Below are positions 52,268 through 61,470 of a stretch of DNA of 64,000 bases, one piece after another (position 1 is the first letter of the stretch; each line of letters begins with the position of its first letter). Made by a program: the position numbers and the translations under genes. The notes under the pieces were generated by a model, which had not been told where the DNA came from, made no database searches, and saw only the letters and a program-made list of their open reading frames with translations. The DNA comes from Mycolicibacterium brisbanense. GTDB lineage: Bacteria; Actinomycetota; Actinomycetes; Mycobacteriales; Mycobacteriaceae. Location: the NCBI RefSeq assembly GCF_001570425.1, contig NZ_BCSX01000045.1:96101-160100 (forward strand), read 5' to 3'.

Positions 52268-52296
52268 ATTAATGGTCTTGCCGCGAGACCATTAAT
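52268..52296. promoter_or_regulatory. GntR operator: 10-bp inverted repeat
   Basis: ATTAATGGTC (52268-52277), 9 nt, GACCATTAAT (52287-52296), an exact inverted repeat in the 91-bp divergent gap. Confidence 0.75.
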
Positions 52297-52301
52297 GTTC
52301 C

Positions 52302-53231
52302 ATGCTGGCCTCCATGCCACGTACCACCCGCACCGTCCCTTTCCGCGGACACGAGACCTGGGTCCAGATCACGACCCCCGAAACCGCCCATGCCGAGGCC
52401 CTGCCGTTGTTCGTCCTGCACGGCGGGCCCGGTATGGCACACAACTACGTCGCCAACCTGGCCGCGCTCGCCGACGAGACCGGGCGCACCGTCATCCACT
52501 ACGACCAACTCGGGTGCGGCAACAGCACCCACCTCCCGGACGCACCCACCGACTTCTGGACGCCGGAGCTCTTCGTCGACGAGTTCCACACGGTGCGGAC
52601 GGCTTTGGGCATCGACCGCTACCACGTGCTCGGACAGTCGTGGGGCGGCATGCTCGGCGCCGAGATCGCCGTGCGAGAACCGGCAGGCCTGGCTTCGCTG
52701 TCCATCTGCAATTCCCCGGCGTCCATGCAGCTGTGGCTCGACGGCGCCGCCGAACTCCGGGCGCAACTCCCGCCCGACATGCTGGCCGCGATGCGCCGCC
52801 ACGAGGCCGACGGCAGTGTCGACGACCCCGAGTACGTCGCCGCCACGCACGAGTTCTACCGACGGCACGTGTGCCGGGTGGAGCCGATGCCCAAGGACTT
52901 CGCGGACAGCGAGGCGCAGATGGTGGCCGACCCGACCGTGTACTACACCATGAACGGCCCCAACGAGTTTCACGTGATCGGCACGCTGCGGAACTGGAGC
53001 GTCATCGACCGTCTGCCGGCGATCAGCGCGCCCGTGCTTGTCGTGGCCGGCGAGTTCGACGAAGCGACCCCGGCCACATGGCAGCCCTATGTGGACAACA
53101 TCGCCGATGTCCGGGCCCACGTGTTCCCCGACAGCAGTCACTGCACGCACCTGGAGAAGCCCGAGGAATTCCGCGCAGTCATCGCGGACTTCCTGCACCA
53201 ACACGATCTGGCCGCCGCCGCCCGGGTCTGA
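52302..53231 (+). CDS. proline iminopeptidase-type alpha/beta hydrolase (S33)
   Basis: 309 residues. Oxyanion HGGPG (LHGGPGMAHNYV), nucleophile GQSWGGMLGAE, acid in GEFDEATPATW, His in SSHCTHLEKPEE. Releases N-terminal Pro or similar from peptides/amides. ATG at 52302 or 52314. Followed after 30 bp by an amino-acid permease, suggesting cleave-and-transport of the product. Confidence 0.9.
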   Translation: MLASMPRTTRTVPFRGHETWVQITTPETAHAEALPLFVLHGGPGMAHNYVANLAALADETGRTVIHYDQLGCGNSTHLPDAPTDFWTPELFVDEFHTVRTALGIDRYHVLGQSWGGMLGAEIAVREPAGLASLSICNSPASMQLWLDGAAELRAQLPPDMLAAMRRHEADGSVDDPEYVAATHEFYRRHVCRVEPMPKDFADSEAQMVADPTVYYTMNGPNEFHVIGTLRNWSVIDRLPAISAPVLVVAGEFDEATPATWQPYVDNIADVRAHVFPDSSHCTHLEKPEEFRAVIADFLHQHDLAAAARV

Positions 53232-53261
53232 CACCCCTTCCCACGACCTGACAGGACCCCT

Positions 53262-54665
53262 ATGGCAACTGATACCGGCGCGGCGGATGCCAGCCACCTC
53301 ACCACCGGTGAGGGCCAGCGCAGCCTCGAATCATTCGGCTACAAGCAGGAACTCAATCGTTCGGTCTCCACGGTCGATTTGATCGTCTACGGGCTCGTGT
53401 TCATGGTGCCCATCGCGCCGTGGACGATCTTCGGCACGGTCTACAACAGCGCCTCGGGCATGGTCCCGCTGGTCTACCTCATCGGCCTGATCGCCATGGT
53501 GTTCACCGCATTGGCGTATTCCCAGATGGCCAAGTCATTTCCGCTGGCCGGATCGGTCTTCGCGTATGTGGGCCGCGGCATCCATCCGAGCCTGGGGTTC
53601 TTCGCAGGCTGGGCAATCCTGTTGGACTACTTGCTGATTCCCACGCTGCTGTACGTCTTCGCCGCCGAGTCGATGGTCGGCCTGTTTCCGGGCACACCGC
53701 GCTGGGTGTGGGCCATCGTATTCGTGGTCGTCAACACGGTGATCAACCTGCTCGGCGTCGGATCGCTCAAGATCGTCAACCGCATGTTCCTGGCCGTCGA
53801 GTTGGTGTTCGTCGTGCTGTTCGTCGTCATCGCGGTACGCGCCATCAACGGACAAACTCTGCCCAACGTCGGCTGGAGCACAACACCGATCTGGAATCCC
53901 GATGTGGTCAGCGCCCCGCTGATCGCGGCCGCATTGTCGATCGCTGTGCTGAGTTTCCTTGGTTTCGATGGCATTTCGACACTCGCCGAGGAGTCCACCG
54001 GTAAGAAGAACCCGGCGGGCCGGGCGATGATCGTCGCGCTGTTCGTGGTGGCGTTCCTGTTCATCACCCAGACCTGGCTCGCCAGTCTGCTGGCCGGAGG
54101 GCGCGAATCGTTCAGCGACGACGAGATGGGCAACGCGTTCTTCCAGCTCGTGCAAGCCGCCTCGAGTACCGGATGGATGAATGCGTTCTTCGTGGTCAAC
54201 GTGCTCGCGGTCGGTTTCGCCAACGCCATGGCCGCCCAGGCCGCCACCAGCCGCCTGCTGTATTCGATGAGCCGCGACCGGCAACTGCCGGCATTCCTGT
54301 CGACGATCAGTGCCCGCAAGGTGCCGATCGCGGCGATCCTGGTGGTCAGCGCGCTGAGCCTGGTGCTCGTGCTGTTCTTCGTCGGCCAGATCGGCCTGAT
54401 CTCATCGCTGGTGAACTTCGGAGCGCTGTTCGGGTTCTGCCTGCTGCACATCTCGGTGGCCTGGTATTACCTGGTCCGCAAGAAGTCGAAGAACTACCTG
54501 TTGCACCTCGTCGTCCCGACGGTGGGTTTCCTGATCATCGGCTACGTATTGGTCAACGCCGACGCGCTGGCCAAGATCGGTGGCATCGTATGGCTGATCA
54601 TCGGGGCAATCATATTTGCCACCAACGTGATTCGTGGACGCGGCGTACCCGACCTCGCCGAGTGA
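53262..54665 (+). CDS. APC-superfamily amino acid permease
   Basis: 467 residues, about 12 TM helices, beginning TVDLIVYGLVFMVPIAPWTI; the substrate-site helix SFLGFDGISTLAEESTGKKNP is typical of APC amino-acid transporters. Likely imports the amino acid liberated by the adjacent peptidase. Confidence 0.9.
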   Translation: MATDTGAADASHLTTGEGQRSLESFGYKQELNRSVSTVDLIVYGLVFMVPIAPWTIFGTVYNSASGMVPLVYLIGLIAMVFTALAYSQMAKSFPLAGSVFAYVGRGIHPSLGFFAGWAILLDYLLIPTLLYVFAAESMVGLFPGTPRWVWAIVFVVVNTVINLLGVGSLKIVNRMFLAVELVFVVLFVVIAVRAINGQTLPNVGWSTTPIWNPDVVSAPLIAAALSIAVLSFLGFDGISTLAEESTGKKNPAGRAMIVALFVVAFLFITQTWLASLLAGGRESFSDDEMGNAFFQLVQAASSTGWMNAFFVVNVLAVGFANAMAAQAATSRLLYSMSRDRQLPAFLSTISARKVPIAAILVVSALSLVLVLFFVGQIGLISSLVNFGALFGFCLLHISVAWYYLVRKKSKNYLLHLVVPTVGFLIIGYVLVNADALAKIGGIVWLIIGAIIFATNVIRGRGVPDLAE

Positions 54666-55367
54666 CTACCGGGCCAGCACCTGCATGTCCGGTGCGAGCA
54701 CATCGGTCAGCTGCGACCACGGCACGGTGATGACAGGCTGACCGTGGGCGAACTGGTAGTCCTCGAAATGGATTTCCAGTCCGTCCCCGGTCGGCATCCA
54801 GTTGTGGAAGTTCTCCTCGACGGGTGCATTGCCACGCAGGTCGGGCATCGGCGCGTCTCCTCCGTAGACCTTGGGGAAGATCAGCTTGGTCTGTTGGGAC
54901 AGCCGGTTCAACCCCGCCTGCTTGTCGGTGAAGAGGTCGTCGAGGGTGATGGGACGGGCTGTTCGACTGTCGATCACGACCGTGGTGACATAGTCCAACG
55001 GGTGAGCGGCGCCCTGATGGAAGTACACGCCGCTCAACACCTGCGCGACGGTCGCGGGACGAAAGCTCACCGCGGGTTTTGCGTAGAAGGTCGCGTTGTC
55101 GCGGAGCACCTCGTCGCGATCCAGCATTCCGGCCATGGTCTTGCCGGACGCCACGCTGGCCCCGTTGAATGCCGCAGCCACCGCACTGTCGCCTCCGGCT
55201 ATATGCCCGACCTCAAGCTTCCAGCCATTGCCGGGATCGACCGGGGTCGACGAAACCGTGTACGTCACACCGTTGCTCGTGCCGGTGTCCGCGACAGCGA
55301 TGCCGGTGCCACCGAACACCAGCACGACGACGGCGCCGAGCGCCGCTGACAATCCCTTGATCGGCAT
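54666..55367 (-). CDS. secreted MPT64/RsiV-like (DUF3298) protein
   Basis: 233 residues: signal peptide MPIKGLSAALGAVVVLVFGG-TGIAVADTG, then YTVSS..., SGVYFHQGAAHPLDYVTTVV (the MPT64/RsiV core), ENFHNWMPTGDGLEIHF and VPWSQLTDVL. Exported, function unknown. ATG at 55367; a GATAAT lies 6 nt upstream (leaderless). Convergent with the permease with no gap. Confidence 0.82.
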   Translation of the reverse strand: MPIKGLSAALGAVVVLVFGGTGIAVADTGTSNGVTYTVSSTPVDPGNGWKLEVGHIAGGDSAVAAAFNGASVASGKTMAGMLDRDEVLRDNATFYAKPAVSFRPATVAQVLSGVYFHQGAAHPLDYVTTVVIDSRTARPITLDDLFTDKQAGLNRLSQQTKLIFPKVYGGDAPMPDLRGNAPVEENFHNWMPTGDGLEIHFEDYQFAHGQPVITVPWSQLTDVLAPDMQVLAR

Positions 55368-55374
55368 CACTCGA

Positions 55375-56577
55375 TTATCGGTGCAGGCTCTGCCCCAACT
55401 CCGCGGCAAGATCCCCGTTCCGGCCGACCGTCACGTCGTTCACGCCGAGCCACACGGCCATCGTTCGCAACTCCCCCGCCAACGCGGACGCCACCCGGGA
55501 CCGGTCCTGCCCGTCTTCGGTGAACGCGCCGACGACGTGCAGCGCACCGTCGGTCCGTTTGAGGTCGACGCGCCCCACCAGCTGCCCGTCGAGCAGGAAA
55601 GGCCATACGTAGTAACCGAATTGGCGCTTGGGAGCCGGGGTGTAGATCTCGATGCGGTAGTGGAAATCGAACAGCCGCTCGACCCGGGGCCGGAAGAAGA
55701 TCAGCGGATCGAACGGACACAGCAGCGCGGTGCCCCGGTCCCGCCGCGGCACGATCTGTCCCGACCGCAGGTAGGCCGGCACGCCGTCTATGTCGACGGG
55801 CTCCAAGTCACCGTCGGCGACCAGCTTGGCGATGGCCGGTTTCACCTGTTTTGCGCCGAGGCGGAAGTAGTCCCGGATGTCGGCTTCCGTGCCGATTCCA
55901 AGCGCCGTCGCCGCACGCAGGGTCAGCTCACGAATCGCCTCGTCGTCGCCGACCTCACGGGACACCACCTCGGGTGGCAGGACGTTCTCGGTGAGGTCGT
56001 AGTGCCGGGCGAATCCGACACGCGTCGCCGTCGTGAACACTCCTGAGGCGAACAGCGCCTCGGCCACCCACTTGGTGTCACTGCGCCCCCACCACGGTCC
56101 TTTGCGTCCCCGCGGCTCCGCTTCCAGATGAGCTTCGATCTGCCCCGCCGTCGACGGGCCAAGCTCGGCGACGGCAGCGACGATGTCCTCGGCGAGTTTG
56201 GCGTTCTTCCGGACGATCTCGGTGCCCCACCGGCCGTGGGTGTACTCGCGCATCCGCCACCGCAGCAGCGGCCAATCCTCGACCGCCATCAGCGCTGCCT
56301 CGTGCGCCCAGTACTCCACCAGAAGTCGTGGTGCGCGCGCAGTATGCGACCAGGCGGCCCGGTCGAGCACATCGCGGTCGTACGGCCCGAGCCGGCTGAA
56401 GACCGGCGCGTAGTGGGCGCGCACCGCGACCGACACCGAGTCCAACTGCAGTACCTGGATCCGGGAGATCAACCGGCGCAGGTGCGCACGCGTGACCGCA
56501 CCGCTGGGTTTCGGTTCATGAAATCCCTGCGCCGCGACGGCGATGCGGCGAGCCTGCGCTGTAGTGAGAGAGGCCAC
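55375..56577 (-). CDS. YcaQ/AlkX-type DNA glycosylase (winged-helix HTH_42)
   Basis: 400 residues. Catalytic QxD motif at Q44-L45-D46 (LQLDSVSVAVRAHYAPVFSR), typical of YcaQ/AlkX glycosylases that unhook interstrand crosslinks; LVDGDLEPVDIDGVPAYLR, LCPFDPLIFFRPRVERLFDF and GYYVWPFLLDGQLVGRVDLK are the conserved later parts. GTG at 56577 is 6 nt behind a RecA-NDp-like promoter, so leaderless and damage-inducible (inference). The open frame to 56736 is an artefact. Confidence 0.88.
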   Translation of the reverse strand: MASLTTAQARRIAVAAQGFHEPKPSGAVTRAHLRRLISRIQVLQLDSVSVAVRAHYAPVFSRLGPYDRDVLDRAAWSHTARAPRLLVEYWAHEAALMAVEDWPLLRWRMREYTHGRWGTEIVRKNAKLAEDIVAAVAELGPSTAGQIEAHLEAEPRGRKGPWWGRSDTKWVAEALFASGVFTTATRVGFARHYDLTENVLPPEVVSREVGDDEAIRELTLRAATALGIGTEADIRDYFRLGAKQVKPAIAKLVADGDLEPVDIDGVPAYLRSGQIVPRRDRGTALLCPFDPLIFFRPRVERLFDFHYRIEIYTPAPKRQFGYYVWPFLLDGQLVGRVDLKRTDGALHVVGAFTEDGQDRSRVASALAGELRTMAVWLGVNDVTVGRNGDLAAELGQSLHR

Positions 56578-56583
56578 CGCTCC

Positions 56584-56606
56584 ATCGTTCCTCAAGCCAC
56601 CGACAA
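56584..56606 (-). promoter_or_regulatory. RecA-NDp-like promoter of the DNA glycosylase
   Basis: Minus strand: TTGTCGGTG (56598-56606), 8 nt, AACGAT (56584-56589), then 6 nt to the GTG. The -35-like element is exact; the -10 departs from TANNNT at its first base. Confidence 0.75.
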
Positions 56607-56639
56607 GTCGGCTGCACCACCTTGGTGATACTGGTCGAC

Positions 56640-57899
56640 GTGGCGTTCGACTGGGATGCGTTCGAGACCGAGTTGACCCTGGCAGCAGCCGATGCCGTAC
56701 GTGCACTCGTCGCATCAGCCGCACCGGAGCGGCCATACGCCGTGGCCTTCAGCGAGTTCTACTCGGAGCTGACAGGCGTGATCTACCTGCCCAATCTCGC
56801 AGTCGCCACCGAGGAGTCGGTCACGGACCCGGATTGCCGGTTCAGTCCACCGGATTGGGAGTACCAGGACTACGAGTGGGGTGAGACCGATTCGCGGTGG
56901 GGTGAGCAGCTCGTCGCTGCGGCATCGGGGCTGCCCCGAGCGCGGTGGGAGCAGGAATGGGACCGCTTTGCCGAGGCGATGCTGCACATCGCCGCGCGTG
57001 TGCGCACGCTGCTGGTGACCGACGGGACGCTGCCGCAGGACGTGGTCGTCTACCTCGACGACGAGGACGCGGATCTGCTGGTCCGCTCACTCACCGCTGA
57101 TGAGATGAACCGCCATTTCCCCGCGTACGTCGCCGCAGCGGAGGCCGAACGCGACGTGCTGGCCATGCCGACGGAGCAGCGGGTGCCGCTGTTGGCCGAG
57201 GCGGCGGGTCTGACGACGCGCCCCGGCCGGCGTGAACTCGGGCAGCTGCTGGGCCGGGAACGCGCGCTGACCCTGCTACTGGATACGGGTATGGCCGCGG
57301 TACCGGTCGGCATTGCCGCCCTCGAGCACCATGACACCGCCTGGACGGGTGCCAAACTTCTCGCCGATCTAGGTTTGGCGACACCCGAGGTCATGGCGGC
57401 ACTGTGGGCAGCGCTACCGCTGCGCGGCAACGCCCACGACTGGGTGGCCACCGCGCTGGGGCGCCTGGGTGCCGGCCTGGAGGTCCTGGCGCGTCGCGAC
57501 CTGCCGGCCGAGAGCAGAGCGGCGGCGGTGGCCGGGCCGTATCGCTCGTTTCGCGACCACGCGCCCAGCCACCCGCCGCTGGACTACGCGTTACTCGCAG
57601 CGGGGCTGGCCGATCCGGCAGTCGCCGCGATCGTGGCCGAAGAACTGCAACCGGGACGCGGGTACTGCACACTCGACGCTGCCGACCTGCCCGGCGTGCG
57701 ACCCGGCCTCGACCACTGCGAGCCGGTGATCCGGCGGCACGCCGTCGTCACGATCGGTGAACTGATCGGTCTACGGGGCCCGGCGGACCTTGATGACCGT
57801 GACACAGACGCGCTGCGGGCCCGGATCTCCGAGCTGACCACCAGCGACACCGACGCCGATGTGCGGCGGCTGGCCGGTTACGTGGTCGAGGGCCGCTGA
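56640..57899 (+). CDS. DUF4303 / HEAT-like protein
   Basis: 419 residues. N-terminal ~130 residues are DUF4303-like (FDWDAFETELTLAAADAVRA, YAVAFSEFYSELTGVIYLPN); the C-terminal half is Ala/Leu-rich with HEAT-like helices (LLADLGLATPEVMAALWAAL). Start uncertain: TTG 56622, GTG 56625 or GTG 56640 (7 nt after GATACT). The 3' end overlaps dfrA by 22 bp on the opposite strand. Confidence 0.7.
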   Translation: MAFDWDAFETELTLAAADAVRALVASAAPERPYAVAFSEFYSELTGVIYLPNLAVATEESVTDPDCRFSPPDWEYQDYEWGETDSRWGEQLVAAASGLPRARWEQEWDRFAEAMLHIAARVRTLLVTDGTLPQDVVVYLDDEDADLLVRSLTADEMNRHFPAYVAAAEAERDVLAMPTEQRVPLLAEAAGLTTRPGRRELGQLLGRERALTLLLDTGMAAVPVGIAALEHHDTAWTGAKLLADLGLATPEVMAALWAALPLRGNAHDWVATALGRLGAGLEVLARRDLPAESRAAAVAGPYRSFRDHAPSHPPLDYALLAAGLADPAVAAIVAEELQPGRGYCTLDAADLPGVRPGLDHCEPVIRRHAVVTIGELIGLRGPADLDDRDTDALRARISELTTSDTDADVRRLAGYVVEGR

Positions 57900-58369
57900 T
57901 CGCGACGGTAGCTGCAGTAGCGGTAGCGCAAGCCCGACGCGCTGGTCTGCCACTCGCCCGGCGTCAGCACCCACGAGTCGTCGAGCACAGGCGCCAACGC
58001 ATCGCCGTCGAGCGGTGTCAGGTCGACATCGATCTCGGTGAGCTCACACCGATCGGCGTACGGCAGCGTCATCGCATAGATCTGCGCACCACCGATGACC
58101 CAGCCGTCCGCGTGTTCCGGCAGCGCTGTCACCACGTCGGCGCCCTCGGCGACGAACCCCGCATCACGGGTGATCACGACGTTGCGCCTGCCGGGCAACG
58201 GCCGCACCTTCGCCGGCAGCGATTCCCAGGTCAACCGGCCCATCAGCACGGTCTGGCCCATGGTCAGCTCTTTGAAACGGGCCTGGTCCTCGGGTAGTCG
58301 CCAGGGAATCCCGTTGTCGCGGCCGATGATGCCGGTGCGCGACTGCGCCCAGATCAATCCCAAGGTCAT
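57878..58369 (-). CDS. dfrA: dihydrofolate reductase
   Basis: 163 residues: LIWAQSRTGIIGRDNGIPWR-LPED, TVLMGRLTWESLP, GGAQIYAMTLPYADRCELTEID. Trimethoprim target; regenerates THF after ThyA. Start overlaps the thyA stop by 4 nt. Confidence 0.97.
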   Translation of the reverse strand: MTLGLIWAQSRTGIIGRDNGIPWRLPEDQARFKELTMGQTVLMGRLTWESLPAKVRPLPGRRNVVITRDAGFVAEGADVVTALPEHADGWVIGGAQIYAMTLPYADRCELTEIDVDLTPLDGDALAPVLDDSWVLTPGEWQTSASGLRYRYCSYRRDQRPSTT

Positions 58370-59166
58370 ACTGCGACGGGGGCCTTGATGGCCGGGTGCG
58401 GGTCGTAGTTCAGGATCGCGATGTCCTCGTAGGTGTAGTCGAAGATCGAATCACGCGGCGCCAGAACAAGTTCCGGGTATGGGCGGGGTTCGCGGGTCAG
58501 CTGCAGCGTGACCTGTTCGACGTGGTTGTCGTAGATGTGGCAATCCCCGCCGGTCCATACGAACTCGCCGACATCGAGACCCGCCTGCGCCGCCATCATG
58601 TGCGTCAGCAGGGCATAGCTGGCGATGTTGAACGGCACCCCGAGGAAGAGGTCCGCGCTGCGCTGGTAGAGCTGGCAGGACAACTTGCCGTCGGCGACGT
58701 AGAACTGGAAGAACGCGTGGCAGGGCGGCAGGGCCATCTGCGGAATCTCGCCGACGTTCCATGCCGAGACGATGTTGCGGCGGGAGTCCGGATCACGCTT
58801 GAGCAGCGCCAAGGAGTTGCTGATCTGGTCGATGTGTTCACCTGACGGCGTCGGCCAGGACCGCCACTGCACGCCGTAGACCGGCCCCAGATCGCCTGTC
58901 TCAGAAGCCCATTCATCCCAAATGGTGACCCCGTGATCCTGCAGCCACCGCACGTTGGAGTCACCGCGCAAAAACCACAGCAGCTCGTAGACGATGGATT
59001 TGGTGTGCACCTTCTTGGTGGTGATCAGCGGGAAACCCTCGGCGAGGTCGTAGCGCATCTGGTGGCCGAACAGGCTGCGGGTTCCGGTGCCGGTGCGGTC
59101 GGACTTCGGCGTTCCGGTCTGCAGCACCAGCCGCAGCAGATCCTCGTACGGCGTCGCGATAGGCAC
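58366..59166 (-). CDS. thyA: thymidylate synthase ThyA
   Basis: 266 residues, catalytic Cys in ALPPCHAFFQFYV, ending with DPHPAIKAPVAV. Classic dUMP methylase using methylene-THF. Two-gene unit with dfrA; divergent from the dienelactone hydrolase gene. Confidence 0.98.
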   Translation of the reverse strand: MPIATPYEDLLRLVLQTGTPKSDRTGTGTRSLFGHQMRYDLAEGFPLITTKKVHTKSIVYELLWFLRGDSNVRWLQDHGVTIWDEWASETGDLGPVYGVQWRSWPTPSGEHIDQISNSLALLKRDPDSRRNIVSAWNVGEIPQMALPPCHAFFQFYVADGKLSCQLYQRSADLFLGVPFNIASYALLTHMMAAQAGLDVGEFVWTGGDCHIYDNHVEQVTLQLTREPRPYPELVLAPRDSIFDYTYEDIAILNYDPHPAIKAPVAV

Positions 59167-59208
59167 ACCCTCAGCTTACGGGCAGCGGTTAGGGGTAGAA
59201 CGGTAGCC

Positions 59209-59946
59209 ATGCCGACGATCAAGGACACCATCACCACGCCCGACGGCACTTGTGCCGTGACACTCGCGACCCCAGACGGCCACGGCCCGTGGCCGGGCGT
59301 GGTCATGTATCCCGACGCAGGCGGCGCGCGGGCGACGTTCGATGACATGGCCGCGAAGCTGGCCGGGTACGGCTTCGCCGTGTTGGTGCCCGACGTCTAC
59401 TACCGCGACCCGGGTTGGAAGCCGTTCGAGATGGCGACGGTGTTCGGCGATGCCGGCGAACGCGACAGGTTGTTCTCGATGATGCGGAAAGTGACCCCGG
59501 ACGTCATGGCGGCCGACGCGACGGCGTTCTTCGACTATCTGGCGGGCAGGCCCGAGGTCACCGACGCGAAATTCGGCACCACCGGGTATTGCATGGGTGG
59601 GCGCACATCCCTGGTGGTGGCAGGCCGGGTGCCGGATCGGGTTGCGGCGGCCATGTCGTTCCACGGCGGCGGGTTGGCCAGCGACGACCCGGGCAGCCCG
59701 CATCTGCTGGCCGACAAGATCCAGGCAGCCGTCTACGTCGGCGGCGCCGAGAACGATTCATCGTTCACCGCAGAGCAGGCGGAAACCCTGGACAAAGCGC
59801 TGACGGCCGCAGGCGTCGAGCACATCATCGAAACCTACGCAGCCGCACATGGATTCGCGGTTCCCGACAACGCCCCCTACGACAAGGCCGCCGACGAACA
59901 GCACTGGGAAGCCATGGAGAGCTTCTTCGGCTCGCGGCTCGGCTGA
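59209..59946 (+). CDS. dienelactone hydrolase family protein (Rv2765-like)
   Basis: 245 residues; nucleophile Cys in TTGYCMGGRTSLV, Asp in AENDSS, His in AAAHGFAVPD. Cytosolic hydrolase of unknown substrate. ATG at 59209. Confidence 0.9.
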   Translation: MPTIKDTITTPDGTCAVTLATPDGHGPWPGVVMYPDAGGARATFDDMAAKLAGYGFAVLVPDVYYRDPGWKPFEMATVFGDAGERDRLFSMMRKVTPDVMAADATAFFDYLAGRPEVTDAKFGTTGYCMGGRTSLVVAGRVPDRVAAAMSFHGGGLASDDPGSPHLLADKIQAAVYVGGAENDSSFTAEQAETLDKALTAAGVEHIIETYAAAHGFAVPDNAPYDKAADEQHWEAMESFFGSRLG

Positions 59947-59988
59947 CCCGCCGCGTCGCGCCGTCACCCCGTAAGCGACGATTGAGGC

Positions 59989-60909
59989 GTGTACGACCAG
60001 ACCAGCATCAGTGAACCGGATCCCAACGCCGCCCCTGGCTTCCGCATCGACCCGGTACTCGCCCGCAGTTGGCTGCTGGTCAACGGCGCGCAGTACGAAC
60101 GCTTCGCCCCTGCTGCGCGCTCACGCGCCGACATCGTCGTGCTCGACATCGAGGATGCGGTCGCACCGAAGGACAAGGACTCCGCCCGCGACAACGTGAT
60201 CCGCTGGCTCGGCGAGGACAACACCGACTGGGTGCGGATCAACGGGTTCGGCACCCGGTGGTGGGCCGACGACCTGGAGATGCTGTCCGGGACGTCGGTC
60301 GGCGGGATCATGCTCGCCATGGTGGAGTCCGTCGACCACATCACCGAAACCGCCAAGCGTCTTCCGGACGTGCCGATCGTCGCACTCGTGGAGACCGCAC
60401 GCGGGCTCGAACGCATCACCGAGATCGCCGCGACCAAGGGCACATTCCGACTCGCATTCGGCATCGGCGATTTCCGCCGCGACACCGGATTCGGCGACAA
60501 TCCGGCGACGCTGGCGTACGCCCGCTCGCGGTTCACCATCGCGGCCAAGGCTGCTCATCTTCCGAGCGCGATCGACGGGCCCACCGTGGGTTCGAGCGCG
60601 CTGCGACTGTCGGAAGCCACCGCGGTGTCGGCCGAGTTCGGGATGACCGGCAAGATCTGCCTGACCCCGGACCAGTGCCCGACGGTCAACGAGGGCCTGT
60701 CCCCGTCGCAGGACGAGATCAGTTGGGCACGAGAGTTTTTCGCCGAGTTTCAGCGTGACGGCGGGGAGATCCGCAACGGCTCAGACCTGCCACGGATCGC
60801 CCGGGCCAACAAGATCCTCGACCTGGCGAAGGCCTACGGCATTCACGAGTCCGAGTACGGCGACGACCCTGACCACGTGCCCGCCCCGTCGGACACCTTC
60901 CACTACTGA
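59989..60909 (+). CDS. CitE-like (HpcH/HpaI) lyase
   Basis: 306-residue TIM-barrel aldolase-family enzyme: VVLDIEDAVAPKDKDSARDN (metal-binding Glu/Asp), GFGTRWWADDLEM, ALVETARGLERITEIA. Similar to CitE, Mcl or citramalyl-CoA lyases; substrate unknown. GTG start. Overlaps the next minus-strand gene end by 7 bp. Confidence 0.85.
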   Translation: MYDQTSISEPDPNAAPGFRIDPVLARSWLLVNGAQYERFAPAARSRADIVVLDIEDAVAPKDKDSARDNVIRWLGEDNTDWVRINGFGTRWWADDLEMLSGTSVGGIMLAMVESVDHITETAKRLPDVPIVALVETARGLERITEIAATKGTFRLAFGIGDFRRDTGFGDNPATLAYARSRFTIAAKAAHLPSAIDGPTVGSSALRLSEATAVSAEFGMTGKICLTPDQCPTVNEGLSPSQDEISWAREFFAEFQRDGGEIRNGSDLPRIARANKILDLAKAYGIHESEYGDDPDHVPAPSDTFHY

Positions 60910-61364
60910 GTTTGTCGATCGCGGTGCAGGACGCGGGTCGTCACGACCCGCAGGATCCCGCGTCCGGCGTAGATGCCCGCCACCACGGACACGATGATCA
61001 TCACGATGAACATCACCATCCAGTTGGCCCGGCTGTGGCTGACGTTCCACCAGACGATGGTGAACAGCACCGCGCAGATGAACACCACGATGTCGCGCCA
61101 GTTGCCTTCATACGACGCGGCGGCCAGCCGGAGTTGGCGGCCGCGCTCGTTGGCGGTGACGAGATCGTCGATGCGCTGATCGATGCTGGCTTGCAGACGT
61201 GCCCTGCGCTCGGTCTGCTCCGCAGGGAGTCGGTCCAGCAGGTCCATGTCCTTGACAATGAGACCGCGTACGTCAGGCGGTTTCAGATTGCCCGCCGCCA
61301 TCCCCAGCAGCGCACCGCCGGCGATCGGCGCGGCGCCCAGGGCCAATTCGGCGATACCCGGCAT
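60903..61364 (-). CDS. membrane protein of unknown function
   Basis: 153 residues; a helical acidic/basic region (LLDRLPAEQTERRARLQASI) then two TM helices (WRDIVVFICAVLFTIVWWNV; WMVMFIVMIIVSVVAGIYAG) and a basic C-terminus. AGAGG precedes the ATG. Confidence 0.7.
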   Translation of the reverse strand: MPGIAELALGAAPIAGGALLGMAAGNLKPPDVRGLIVKDMDLLDRLPAEQTERRARLQASIDQRIDDLVTANERGRQLRLAAASYEGNWRDIVVFICAVLFTIVWWNVSHSRANWMVMFIVMIIVSVVAGIYAGRGILRVVTTRVLHRDRQTQ

Positions 61365-61470
61365 GGTGATCCTCTCTGTTCAGTCTGGCGGTCACCGTAT
61401 CGTCCCGACCACGCGGCGACACCGGGCGGGCTGCCGGTCCGTCAATAACGTCTCGGGTGACCTCGCCGGT

